The notes beneath the pieces were generated by a model, which worked only from the letters and a program-made list of their open reading frames with translations, did no database searches and was not told the DNA's origin. A stretch of DNA of 30,726 nt, from the NCBI GenBank assembly GCA_047614125.1, contig JBLHHI010000026.1, positions 1-30,726 of the forward strand, in the 5' to 3' direction. The position numbers were made by a program, and so were the translations under genes. Each line of letters opens with the position of its first letter. The stretch's first letter is position 1. Source of the DNA: JBLHHI01 sp047614125. GTDB lineage: Bacteria; Bacteroidota; Bacteroidia; NS11-12g; UBA9320. This document shows positions 1 to 7,641 of the stretch, piece after piece.

Positions 1-119
1 ACCCGAATGAACATGTATTCAAACTCTTTAAAATGAGATCCTGCGGCCGCGCCTCAGGGTGACGTGGGTGGTAAGCTTCATGTCCACCTTAAACATCTTA
101 AAAATCCTGTACAGACAAA
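1..119. repeat. 119-base direct repeat, left copy
   Basis: This stretch recurs at 997-1115 with only two adjacent mismatches (bases 106-107, cc against ag), at an offset of 996 bases. The two copies bracket the toxin-antitoxin module. Inside are a GC-rich block containing the 8-base palindrome gcggccgc (near 43-50), an imperfect hairpin with an atcctg/cagggt stem, and a second hairpin with stems ggtgg (67-71) and ccacc (84-88). The left copy starts at the window edge, so its true left limit is unknown. Confidence 0.9.
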
Positions 120-141
120 AGGCGACAAATTAAACAAATAA

Positions 142-175
142 TTGTTTCCAATTATAGATACAATGCTTATCTTTG
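142..175 (+). promoter_or_regulatory. Candidate Bacteroidota promoter for the toxin-antitoxin module
   Basis: A perfect TAnnTTTG -7 element (TATCTTTG, 168-175) lies 25 bases before the toxin start. A TTG that could serve as the -33 element is at 142-144, a spacing of 23 bases, slightly long. The promoter lies inside the repeat-bounded segment but outside the left repeat, so the module carries its own promoter. This is an inference from consensus only. Confidence 0.45.
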
Positions 176-199
176 GAATGGTAAACCAACCAAAACCAA

Positions 200-535
200 A
201 TGCGATTTTTTGAAACCATCTTTACCGATGAGGTAAATCATTTTATGGCTAAACTTGATTGGAAGTCGGCCAATAAAGTGCTGTATAACATTGACTTAGC
301 AGAGCAAACTAATGACCCAAGACTGATTAAAAAACTTAAAAACGACATTTGGGAAATGCGAACTAATTATTCCGGAAATCAACTCAGATTGCTGGCGTTT
401 TGGGACAAGACCGACCACGAAAGAACGTTGGTTATTGCAGCCCTCGGTTTTATCAAAAAGACAAAGAAGGTGCCTCAAAGTGAAATTAACCATGCACTTC
501 AAATACGAAACCAATACTTTAAAAACAAACGATAA
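200..535 (+). CDS. higB: HigB/RelE-family toxin (Gp49-like, type II toxin-antitoxin)
   Basis: This 111-residue protein has the length and pattern of phage Gp49-like HigB toxins, members of the RelE/ParE fold that usually act as ribosome-dependent mRNA endonucleases. The visible marks are a central basic strand with LRLLAFW (about residues 62-68) and the C-terminal block FIKKTKKVPQSEI (about 84-96), which corresponds to the family's F-x-KK-T-x-K-x-P-x-x-E-I pattern. The ATG at 200 is the first start and lies just behind a good -7 element. The antitoxin follows after 10 bases on the same strand, giving the toxin-first order typical of HigBA. The unit lies between 119-base direct repeats. Family assignment is firm. 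RNase activity is inferred from the family and not shown. Confidence 0.85.
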   Translation: MRFFETIFTDEVNHFMAKLDWKSANKVLYNIDLAEQTNDPRLIKKLKNDIWEMRTNYSGNQLRLLAFWDKTDHERTLVIAALGFIKKTKKVPQSEINHALQIRNQYFKNKR

Positions 536-545
536 CACAAACCAC

Positions 546-872
546 ATGGCACATAAAGAATTTAAAACACATACCCTAGCCGAGTTGAAAGATCGATACA
601 TCGGCGAAGTGGGTACCACAAAACGCGATGAATACGAATACAAGCTCAGCATGGAAGTGTTGGGAAAGATGATTAAAGCGGCACGAATAGAACGACAGTT
701 AACCCAAGAAGAGCTTGGTAAGCTGGTTGGAGTTCAAAAAGCGCAGATATCCAAACTCGAAAGCAGTGCAAACAGCGCCACCATTGATACCATTCTAAAA
801 GTATTTAAAGCCTTAAAAGCTCAAATTAACTTTAACGTGAAACTTGAAGACAACTTTGTTAAATTGGTGTGA
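546..872 (+). CDS. higA: HigA-like antitoxin with Xre/Cro helix-turn-helix
   Basis: This 108-residue antitoxin is read from the ATG at 546. The open frame extends further upstream to 435, but that would overlap the toxin, and 546 lies 10 bases after the toxin stop. Residues about 35-90 form an Xre-type helix-turn-helix: LGKMIKAARIERQLTQEELG, then a turn, then QKAQISKLES as the recognition helix. The N-terminal 30 residues are charged. Antitoxins of this kind bind and neutralise HigB and repress their own promoter, so the promoter at 142-175 is the likely operator. The protein closely follows the toxin and forms one transcription unit with it. The alternative, a plain Xre repressor without a toxin partner, is unlikely given the neighbour. 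Confidence 0.88.
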   Translation: MAHKEFKTHTLAELKDRYIGEVGTTKRDEYEYKLSMEVLGKMIKAARIERQLTQEELGKLVGVQKAQISKLESSANSATIDTILKVFKALKAQINFNVKLEDNFVKLV

Positions 873-896
873 TGTCTTAAATTCCATTGAGACAAG

Positions 897-924
897 ATCC
901 TGATTAACGCTGCGCTATCAGGAT
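897..924 (+). repeat. Palindromic intergenic element (8-base stem)
   Basis: Arms atcctgat (897-904) and atcaggat (917-924) are perfectly complementary around a 13-12 base loop. The flank gacattggtgg that follows resembles gacgtgggtgg in the 119-base repeat, where the arms are atcctg and cagggt. No T-run follows, so it does not look like a simple terminator. Confidence 0.65.
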
Positions 925-996
925 GACATTGGTGGATGCAATCCTGTTCATCGTCGTCATATAGAGCGCAAGCGAGGTATCTCCTCGTGGATAGCA

Positions 997-1115
997 ACCC
1001 GAATGAACATGTATTCAAACTCTTTAAAATGAGATCCTGCGGCCGCGCCTCAGGGTGACGTGGGTGGTAAGCTTCATGTCCACCTTAAACATCTTAAAAA
1101 TAGTGTACAGACAAA
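997..1115. repeat. 119-base direct repeat, right copy
   Basis: This copy is identical to 1-119 except at 1102-1103 (ag against cc). It lies downstream of the antitoxin, so the toxin-antitoxin pair is enclosed by direct repeats. Recombination between the copies would excise a 996-base circle holding the module and one repeat. Confidence 0.9.
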
Positions 1116-1151
1116 TGGGTTGGAACAACTATTCGCTTCATTCAACAGATT

Positions 1152-1166
1152 CCTGCCTTCGGCAGG
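1152..1166 (+). repeat. Short perfect hairpin (cctgcc / ggcagg)
   Basis: Six-base arms at 1152-1157 and 1161-1166 with a ttc loop, followed by a further cagg. Such ccttcggcagg palindromes are frequent between genes in this phylum. Its role is unknown. Confidence 0.5.
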
Positions 1167-1313
1167 CAGGCTTTCAGTTTACTTTTATAGAACATTTTGG
1201 TTATCATAAAGAATTATAAAAAGTAAAACCTCTTAATAACCGCATTGGGGTGCTTTCCTTTCCAGCAAAACGAGTGTGAAAAAGCTTTAGCCTTCATCCT
1301 CGAAGAATGGTCA

Positions 1314-1332
1314 CCCTGAACTTGCTTCAGGG
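1314..1332 (-). terminator. Hairpin just downstream of the GH106-like gene
   Basis: Perfect 7-base arms ccctgaa (1314-1320) and ttcaggg (1326-1332) with a 5-base loop lie 10 bases past the stop of the minus-strand gene at 1343. On the minus strand the arms are followed by tgacc and not by a T-run, so it is a weak or non-canonical terminator. It also resembles the palindromic repeats at 39-60 and 897-924. Confidence 0.4.
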
Positions 1333-1342
1333 CCTCTCCAAA

Positions 1343-3376
1343 CTAAAAATGCATCCGCTGTTCTTCATGTTCCCGTATCACCGGATCCTTGGGCACGAAA
1401 CGAATGTCAATGGACGTTAACACACCCTTCGGAGATACCTTTAACAAATAACTTTGGTACGGTTCCATTTTTAGGTCGTGCTTAATCACCTTGTTGCCGT
1501 TGTAAATATCAAGCTTGATCGTATGCGGCTCATCCATAAACGATTGTCCCGAATAAATGGGGTAGGCCAAATTCTTCGACTTCAGCTGTGCGATGAACAA
1601 AAAGAGATTCCCGTCCTTGTCTTTTCGGCACCAATAGGGCGGAAGTTCCTTGCTCGAAAGGAGAGGAAGGTGGTTTACCACCAACTTAAAATTAGAAGAA
1701 ACATTGGGCAGCTTTTGCAAGGCAGCCAGCATGGTTGCATATTCGGCTGATTTTGCCTTACCCGGTTGTGCGGGAGGCTGCTTTAAGCAAATGGGCAAGC
1801 CTTGCTTGGCAAAGGTCAAAACTCGTTGCAAAGCCCTAACATCCATATACTTAACATCGATGTATAAGGTCGAAAAGCTGGCATCGCCCACTACCAATCG
1901 ATTGTTTTTATAACTCGCCTTGTCTAAAAAATCCCGATTGATGTACAATGGATGATAACCCTCGGTTTCGGAAGGTGGAAATACATAGCGCATCTCATAT
2001 TCACCCCAAACCCACACTCGACGGCGTTCTTCCGGGTAGGCACCTTGCATAACACCGTCTTCATAAGGAATATATACCGCAACATCCGAATACGTCCTTC
2101 CTTTTAACATCCAACCCGAAACCTTTTCCATATAAGCGTTGAAAGCTGGCAGCTCGGGTTCTAGACTACCACCCGGACCAAAATACGTAGTGGCAAAAAA
2201 TTCTATACTGTCGGAACCTTTTGGGTTATAAGGCATACCGTGATAAAAGTGTTGGTTTACGCCTTCGGCAAAGAGAGCATCAGCCACCATTTTTAAGTCG
2301 GCCGTTTGTTCTTGCCTCAAATACGTAGACGGGAAGCCGTACATGCACGTAAAGGTCTCGCTCGAAACCATTTTCTTCGAAGCCAAACACGCCGAAGAAC
2401 TCACAATTCTAGAGTAGTTGGGATTGTTTAGCATAGCCTCAGTTTCGGGTATGTCTACCAGCCCGTAGGTCGACATCACATCGGTTGGTGCCGCTAAACA
2501 TTGTACCCTTGACCATGCATTGAGCTCTTTGCACTTTTTAACATAGGGCATGTAAAAGTTTTGAGTTACGTATTCATCCAACAACAACATGTAATCGTAT
2601 CGAACATCCGGAAACGAATCGAGGCCTAGATTCATGAATGGAATGATGTCGTAACCAAACTTTTTACTAAAAGCTTGTTCAAAGCCAGGCGTCCAAATCT
2701 TGTACTTCCCGTTGAGCTTTATCTCCCAAGAATCGGTAAACAAAGCCGACTTCGATCCTTGCAAAGCGGCGGTTAAGGCATGGCCAATGGGTTGGGCAAA
2801 GGCATTGAAGGCATTTTTGTCTAAGTGATTGATTACCAGTTGATTTTTGGGCCAACACCACGCAAAGGTGAGGGTTTGGCGGAAGGAAGTATCTCCATAT
2901 ACTTGAGTGGAAAGATCTTTAGTGATGTTGCTTCCAGCAACAGGCCATGCGCTGCCAAAGGTAAAATCGCAGGCCAGTCCAATCGAATCAGCATATCGCT
3001 TTGTATAACCCACAATGTCGGACCATTCCGGACTCAACCATACTTGTGCACTTGTATCCACCGGATAAAACCGATTGAAGTTCTTAGCATACATTTTTTG
3101 ATACCGATGCAAAGGGTAGACCCACGCTATTTCAACGCCGCCAAAGTTGTTTTTTTTAGCCCAATCCAGCTGGTACTTTACATCGACTTCTTTGATTTCG
3201 GTAGCGAACCACCACCAGCGAGTACAGGGCTTTGAGGACGGATAAAATACATTGCCGTCTACACTTTCAATGTTATTTGTGGCAGAGCTATCACAACCAG
3301 AGGATGATAAAAGAAAGATTACCAAACATCCAAAGAGTAGGGCAGACCAGTTAAAAAGCAACGTATTATTTCGCAT
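1343..3376 (-). CDS. GH106-like glycoside hydrolase lipoprotein (rhamnosidase-related)
   Basis: This is a 677-residue exported protein. I chose the ATG at 3376 because the longer reading begins with TTG three codons upstream. A hydrophobic segment (about 8-24) ends in a lipobox with the acceptor Cys at 28, so the enzyme should be lipid-anchored. The body matches the GH106 alpha-L-rhamnosidase type of barrel: RWWWF (53-57), FGGVEI (78-83), LSPEW followed by a helix and GLACDFTFGSAWP (114-145), and later a glycine-rich FGPGG before the hinge to the second half. Family members are often 1000 residues or more, so this is a short version lacking C-terminal beta domains. The neighbouring GH28 and GH37-like genes fit sugar use, but no SusC/D genes are near. 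The GH106-like fold is well supported. Substrate is inferred. Confidence 0.75.
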   Translation of the reverse strand: MRNNTLLFNWSALLFGCLVIFLLSSSGCDSSATNNIESVDGNVFYPSSKPCTRWWWFATEIKEVDVKYQLDWAKKNNFGGVEIAWVYPLHRYQKMYAKNFNRFYPVDTSAQVWLSPEWSDIVGYTKRYADSIGLACDFTFGSAWPVAGSNITKDLSTQVYGDTSFRQTLTFAWCWPKNQLVINHLDKNAFNAFAQPIGHALTAALQGSKSALFTDSWEIKLNGKYKIWTPGFEQAFSKKFGYDIIPFMNLGLDSFPDVRYDYMLLLDEYVTQNFYMPYVKKCKELNAWSRVQCLAAPTDVMSTYGLVDIPETEAMLNNPNYSRIVSSSACLASKKMVSSETFTCMYGFPSTYLRQEQTADLKMVADALFAEGVNQHFYHGMPYNPKGSDSIEFFATTYFGPGGSLEPELPAFNAYMEKVSGWMLKGRTYSDVAVYIPYEDGVMQGAYPEERRRVWVWGEYEMRYVFPPSETEGYHPLYINRDFLDKASYKNNRLVVGDASFSTLYIDVKYMDVRALQRVLTFAKQGLPICLKQPPAQPGKAKSAEYATMLAALQKLPNVSSNFKLVVNHLPLLSSKELPPYWCRKDKDGNLFLFIAQLKSKNLAYPIYSGQSFMDEPHTIKLDIYNGNKVIKHDLKMEPYQSYLLKVSPKGVLTSIDIRFVPKDPVIREHEEQRMHF

Positions 3377-3487
3377 AAGCAACAAAACTAAAAATCAAAA
3401 TTCAAAGTCCAAACAACAATGCTCGAACCCACCGAACGAAAATAACCCGCCTCATGTAATAATTAACTAGAGTACTATCTTTACGCC

Positions 3488-4738
3488 GTGAAAAGGAAGT
3501 TATTGAAAGCGCTTGTGCTCTCTTTATGCATCGGCATGGGATGGTTCGTTGGGTATTTACGAATACCGCAAGTGGATGGCAAAAACGCTTTTTTTGCAGG
3601 CTTTATAGCGTGCCTTGGCGTGTTGGTCTTTGTGGTATTATTGGCCGCTTTTTGGGGAAGAAAACTTTCATTTGGAAGCACATCCAGCGCACCGAATGTC
3701 GATTCAGTAAAACGTGATCGGAAGGTGTGGGGAATGGTTTTAATCGCGACGGCAGTTGCTATACTCTCGTGCTACATTATTATTGAAAAGCAAAAGAAAG
3801 AATATAAAGCACTGATATCCAGTCAAAACCAACAATTAGAAGTCCAAATAATCTTGCAGAAATCCATTCTAGCAATCAATTCCTTCGCGGAGATCAGCCG
3901 AATGGTGGATTCGATTAAATTTGAAATGGCCGGTTCAACTTGGAAGGGAATATCCGAATCCAGTTTGTATAAAATTTCGAGCTTAAGCGAAGCTTTTAAA
4001 CCGTATCGATACACGGAATGCGATTGTGATACCTTAGTGGAGTTAAGTCCGGAACGCGGACAACTCTTACTAGCCTTAATTGCCATTGAATTGGATTCTA
4101 CATCGTTTGCTCAAATTAAAAAACGAACCAACTTTAGTCAGGCAGCTTTGTGCAACAGAGACTTGCGGTATACCGATTTAAGCGGCATAAACTTAAGAAG
4201 AGCTTGTTTGAAAAATATCCAACTCACGGGTGTCGACCTGTCTTATAGCAATCTTCGCGAATCCAATCTTTGGGGTGCTCAAATTGATTCGGCAAACCTA
4301 AGCCATTCTGATTTACGCAGAGCTGTTGGCAGTTTTTCAAGCTTGGTAGCAAGTGATTTAAGTTACTCGAATCTAGATGGACTGGAACTAGATGGGGCAA
4401 ATTGCACCCATTGCTCGATGCAAGGTTCTAAGGTGACGGTGGCCAATTTTAAATCGGCAAAGATGAACGGATCCAACATGACGTACTGTGATTTTGCTTG
4501 GACCAACTTTTCGTACGCAGACGTTCGGGAATCTAATTTTAGCGAATCCAGATTGCGGCAATCGGTAATTCATCACGCCAATTTTAACGATGCAAATCTG
4601 CACACAACCAGAGTTCAAGAAAGTTGGGTGGATGAACTCATGACATGGGATGTGATTGGAACGGAGTACATTTTAAATAAATATGATTTGATCATAGACC
4701 CAGTGATATCTCAGCAAACTAAGCTTAGATTGAAGTAA
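3488..4738 (+). CDS. Membrane-anchored pentapeptide-repeat protein
   Basis: This 416-residue protein starts at a GTG; the KRK residues right after it give the expected positive N-terminus. Three hydrophobic segments (about 4-23, 34-56, 80-99) are followed by a Lys/Gln-rich helical linker (100-130). Residues 215-380 are a pentapeptide-repeat domain with the A(D/N)LXX rhythm, for example DLSYSNLRESNLWGAQI and ANFNDANL, which should form a right-handed quadrilateral helix. Positive charges (N-terminus, and RK/KRDRK between 57 and 80) place the third segment so that the repeat domain faces the periplasm. The family includes DNA-mimic topoisomerase protectors, but those are cytoplasmic, so that role is unlikely. 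It stands alone between opposite-strand genes. Function unknown. Confidence 0.8.
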   Translation: MKRKLLKALVLSLCIGMGWFVGYLRIPQVDGKNAFFAGFIACLGVLVFVVLLAAFWGRKLSFGSTSSAPNVDSVKRDRKVWGMVLIATAVAILSCYIIIEKQKKEYKALISSQNQQLEVQIILQKSILAINSFAEISRMVDSIKFEMAGSTWKGISESSLYKISSLSEAFKPYRYTECDCDTLVELSPERGQLLLALIAIELDSTSFAQIKKRTNFSQAALCNRDLRYTDLSGINLRRACLKNIQLTGVDLSYSNLRESNLWGAQIDSANLSHSDLRRAVGSFSSLVASDLSYSNLDGLELDGANCTHCSMQGSKVTVANFKSAKMNGSNMTYCDFAWTNFSYADVRESNFSESRLRQSVIHHANFNDANLHTTRVQESWVDELMTWDVIGTEYILNKYDLIIDPVISQQTKLRLK

Positions 4739-4771
4739 AAGGGAAGAACAGTTGTTCTAAGATGGTGCCCA

Positions 4772-5818
4772 TCACTTAACGTTTTTAATCCGCCCTTGTA
4801 TCACATCGTTGATTTTCGTGGTGAAACGGATGACTTCTTCATCGCTCGACTTAAAAGGGGTAAACGCAATGCCAAAGCTCCAACCATAATATTTTTGGAC
4901 ATCATTTAAATAATCGGATAGCAGGCGTTCCGTCCAAACCGTGGCTTTATTAATGTTGTGTTTATCTCGAAGCTTTCTGCCCAAAATTTGGCCCAACTCA
5001 TTGTTCATCATATCCACGTAATTGTCGATTGGATTTACGTTAGCATTGCTCAATTGAGCTTCGGAAAATTGACCAGAAATCAGTTCCGGCATGTTGTAGC
5101 GTTCGTGCATATCACCTATAAGGTCGGCCGTTCGTTCCGAGAACATGGTGGTCATCAAGGCCTGAGCGGTAACATGGTTAAAGCTGTTGAGGTAGCCCTT
5201 TTCAGAACTGTCTTTAGCCGTTATGCATGCGAGCTCATAATCCGAAATATGTGAAACAGAACTCAATGCCAAATCAAAGAAGGCTACGTCACCTACCCCC
5301 AAAACTTCTGACTTTCTTCGGGCCAAAACATACACCTTGCTGAGATCACTTCTTTTAGCAACACAATAGGTTGCAATGAAGGCCAACTTCAACTTATTCC
5401 AAAAACTACCCTCTCTCGCAATCATTAGGTCGCCTTGGCTTATACCACTAAGCAATGAAGATTCTACCGCGTGTTTGTTTTGCCGATAACGTAGTATTAC
5501 GCCCTTGCTGTTTTTGCCGGGCAACGAATCTTTATGGTTGGTAAGATATTTTAAATCAACGGCTTGTTTAAATTCTTCCATCGAATTAAATCTCGACGCC
5601 AGTAGAACCTTCACTTCCGGAAAAATTAATTCATCTGTTAAAAGTTTATTCGGAACGTCGTCATTTTTGGTTTTGTGTGTTTCGTTCGACAAATCCCGTG
5701 CTTGCGACTTCCCACCGCACGAATGAAAACTGGATATTAAGCCAGCAAAAAGTGCGGTAAGCAAAGCCAATGAAAGGGCTGCTGATGTTTTGGTATGAAT
5801 ACGCTTGTCGATGCACAA
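4772..5818 (-). CDS. Putative lipoprotein resembling DUF6973
   Basis: This is a 348-residue protein read from a TTG, because the frame has no ATG between the upstream stop and the signal sequence. A long hydrophobic stretch (12-30) ends at Cys 34 in a loose lipobox, so it is probably exported and lipid-anchored. The first 200 residues are not recognised. The C-terminal part carries three spaced motifs: FNHVTAQALMT (213-223), ADLIGDMHE (231-239) and DNYVDMMNNELGQILGRK (265-282). These resemble the layout of DUF6973 domains (F-R/N-H-x-x-W/A, then A-H-E, then D-x-x-N-N-x-x-G-x-x-x-G). It is convergent with the pentapeptide gene. The domain link is from memory of motif spacing and needs a profile search. 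Function unknown. Confidence 0.55.
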   Translation of the reverse strand: MCIDKRIHTKTSAALSLALLTALFAGLISSFHSCGGKSQARDLSNETHKTKNDDVPNKLLTDELIFPEVKVLLASRFNSMEEFKQAVDLKYLTNHKDSLPGKNSKGVILRYRQNKHAVESSLLSGISQGDLMIAREGSFWNKLKLAFIATYCVAKRSDLSKVYVLARRKSEVLGVGDVAFFDLALSSVSHISDYELACITAKDSSEKGYLNSFNHVTAQALMTTMFSERTADLIGDMHERYNMPELISGQFSEAQLSNANVNPIDNYVDMMNNELGQILGRKLRDKHNINKATVWTERLLSDYLNDVQKYYGWSFGIAFTPFKSSDEEVIRFTTKINDVIQGRIKNVK

Positions 5819-6107
5819 AACTAACTCAGCACAATTTAGATAGCAAGAGGATTAAAGGCCCGGCGTTTGTTTATGATTAATGGGCCATTTTGGTGACCCG
5901 CAAACAGATGTTTTCTTTTGAACTGACAAGGATTCGATGGTGCTCACATGGGAATTGGGTCTTGGATGAACAAAGCCTTGCTTCAGCACAGGTTGAGAGC
6001 GAGGCCAGCAAGTAAGTTGAATTTGGAATGGTTTGAGGATTGCAACCTCCTTATTAAAAGCAACAGATATAGTGTTAATTTGCCCTATCAATCCTTGTAC
6101 GTAAAAA

Positions 6108-7628
6108 ATGTTAAAGATAAAAAGAGCACTTTTGATCCAAATAATTCTGTTAGTTTCTGTTAGCCAATCGCTTGGTGCAGTGCACAACGTTGTAAGCTTT
6201 GGCGCCATTGCCGATGGTAAAACCTTAAATACCACCGCAATACAATCGGCAATAGATGCCGCAAATAAAGATGGGGGTGGAGTTGTTTCGATTCCGAAGG
6301 GAACGTTTTTATCGGGGAGTTTAATGCTGCGATCGAACGTACAAATCCACTTGGAAAAAGGTGCGGTTTTGCTGGGCAGCGATTTACCCCAGCACTACGT
6401 TCATGTTGCCCTGCACAGCTGGTGCGGCAACGGTTGGAAATCGCTGATTATAGCGGATGGAGCCACCAATATTGGTATTCATGGCAAAGGCACCATCAAT
6501 GGTCAGGGATGTTCGCTAGGACTTCGAATCGACAGCTTGTTTTATGCGGGCGATATTGACAGTAAGTACTACGAAAGAGAAAAGAGAGTGGTGGCCCATA
6601 AACGACCACAGCTCATTCGATTGGTTCAATGCACCAATGTGCTTATATCCGGTATTACCTTGGAAGATGCGGCCAGTTGGGTGCAAACGTACGAGCAATG
6701 CACAAATCTGGAGATCGATAATATACGGGTTCTGAGCACTGCCTATTGGAACAACGATGGCATGGATATAATGGATTGCAAAAATGTGCGCATTACCAAT
6801 TGCTTTGTCAATTCGGCAGACGATGGAATTTGTTTGAAATCATTTTCGCAAGACACAAATTGGTTTTGCGACAATATTTATATTGGAAATTGCACGGTAC
6901 GGTCGAGCGCCAGTGCCATAAAGCTGGGAACATCCTCATACAGTGGGTTTAAAAATATAATCATCGAAAACATTAAGGTCTACGACACCTATCGATCGGC
7001 CATTGCTATTGAAAGTGTGGAAGGTGGTTTCATAGAAAATGTTTTGGTGCAGAATATTCGAGCGGTGAATACGGGAAACGCAATTTTTATCCGATTGGGT
7101 TTAAAGGAAGCCTATGCGCATCGGCCAATGGGGAGTGTACGCAACGTGATAATTCGCGATGTTAAAGTGAGTGTTCCTTATGATCAACCCGACTTTGAGT
7201 ACAACCTTCGCGGACCTGCTTTGCCATTTTTTCACAACGTATTTCCCGCTTCCATCGCTGGAATTCCAGGCTATCCGGTAGAGAATATAGTTCTTGAAAA
7301 CATCATCATTACCTATCCGGGTAAGGGCAATGCGTGTTACGCGAACTTGCCTTTGTGGCGCTTGCAAGATGTACCCGAGGAAATAGGCGCCTACCCTGAG
7401 TTTTCAATGTTTGGAGAACTTCCGGCGTGGGCATTTTACGTACGACATGTGGATGGACTTACCATGCGAAATTTACAAGTGAAAATTAAAAAACCCGATT
7501 ATCGACCGGCCTTTGTGTTTGATGATGTAAATGCCTTGGAGTTGGAATCGATTGTTGTTAAGGGCGACGTTAAAAAAGATGCCTTCATATTTAGGGATGT
7601 CGGAAATATAAAGGAGGATAAGAAATAG
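6108..7628 (+). CDS. GH28 polygalacturonase-like glycosidase, secreted
   Basis: This 506-residue protein has an N-terminal signal sequence (about 5-23) and a right-handed parallel beta-helix. It opens with the pectinase segment FGAIADGKTLNTTAIQSAID (31-50). The catalytic region shows NNDGMD (215-220, equivalent to the family's NTD) and the acid pair DD at 238-239 followed by GICLKS, as in GH28. The next landmark, normally GHG, is replaced by SASAIKLG (267-274), which points to a subfamily differing from classical endo-polygalacturonases. Exo-acting or rhamnogalacturonan-type activity is possible. The trehalase-like gene follows after 13 bases on the same strand, so the two are probably cotranscribed. 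The fold is certain. Substrate is not. Confidence 0.85.
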   Translation: MLKIKRALLIQIILLVSVSQSLGAVHNVVSFGAIADGKTLNTTAIQSAIDAANKDGGGVVSIPKGTFLSGSLMLRSNVQIHLEKGAVLLGSDLPQHYVHVALHSWCGNGWKSLIIADGATNIGIHGKGTINGQGCSLGLRIDSLFYAGDIDSKYYEREKRVVAHKRPQLIRLVQCTNVLISGITLEDAASWVQTYEQCTNLEIDNIRVLSTAYWNNDGMDIMDCKNVRITNCFVNSADDGICLKSFSQDTNWFCDNIYIGNCTVRSSASAIKLGTSSYSGFKNIIIENIKVYDTYRSAIAIESVEGGFIENVLVQNIRAVNTGNAIFIRLGLKEAYAHRPMGSVRNVIIRDVKVSVPYDQPDFEYNLRGPALPFFHNVFPASIAGIPGYPVENIVLENIIITYPGKGNACYANLPLWRLQDVPEEIGAYPEFSMFGELPAWAFYVRHVDGLTMRNLQVKIKKPDYRPAFVFDDVNALELESIVVKGDVKKDAFIFRDVGNIKEDKK

Positions 7629-7641
7629 AAAGCAAACCAAT

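Larger units (their letters stand above)
873..1342. other. Gene-free, hairpin-rich accessory spacer
   Basis: No credible gene is visible here. The stretch contains at least four distinct hairpins (897-924, 972-988, 1152-1166 and 1314-1332) and the right copy of the 119-base repeat. The hairpin at 972-988 has arms gcgagg and cctcgt around a 5-base loop. Several hairpins share the layout (a/c)cctgNN...cagg(a/g)tgac, so they look like divergent members of one intergenic palindrome family. Confidence 0.7.

Noticed and set aside
296..652. 118-codon minus-strand ORF across the toxin-antitoxin genes
   Set aside because: It is antisense to two well-supported genes with family matches.
1..1115. Integron attC sites as explanation of the 119-base repeats
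   Set aside because: No clear GTTRRRY/RYYYAAC boxes are visible in the repeat and no integrase is in the window; left open only as a general cassette idea.
4745..4758. Terminator between the pentapeptide gene and the DUF6973-like gene
   Set aside because: The stem agaac/gttct is only five weak pairs and no T-run follows.
5852..6235. 127-codon minus-strand ORF before the GH28 gene
   Set aside because: It overlaps the GH28 start and signal sequence, its protein has no recognisable domain, and its residues look like antisense translation.
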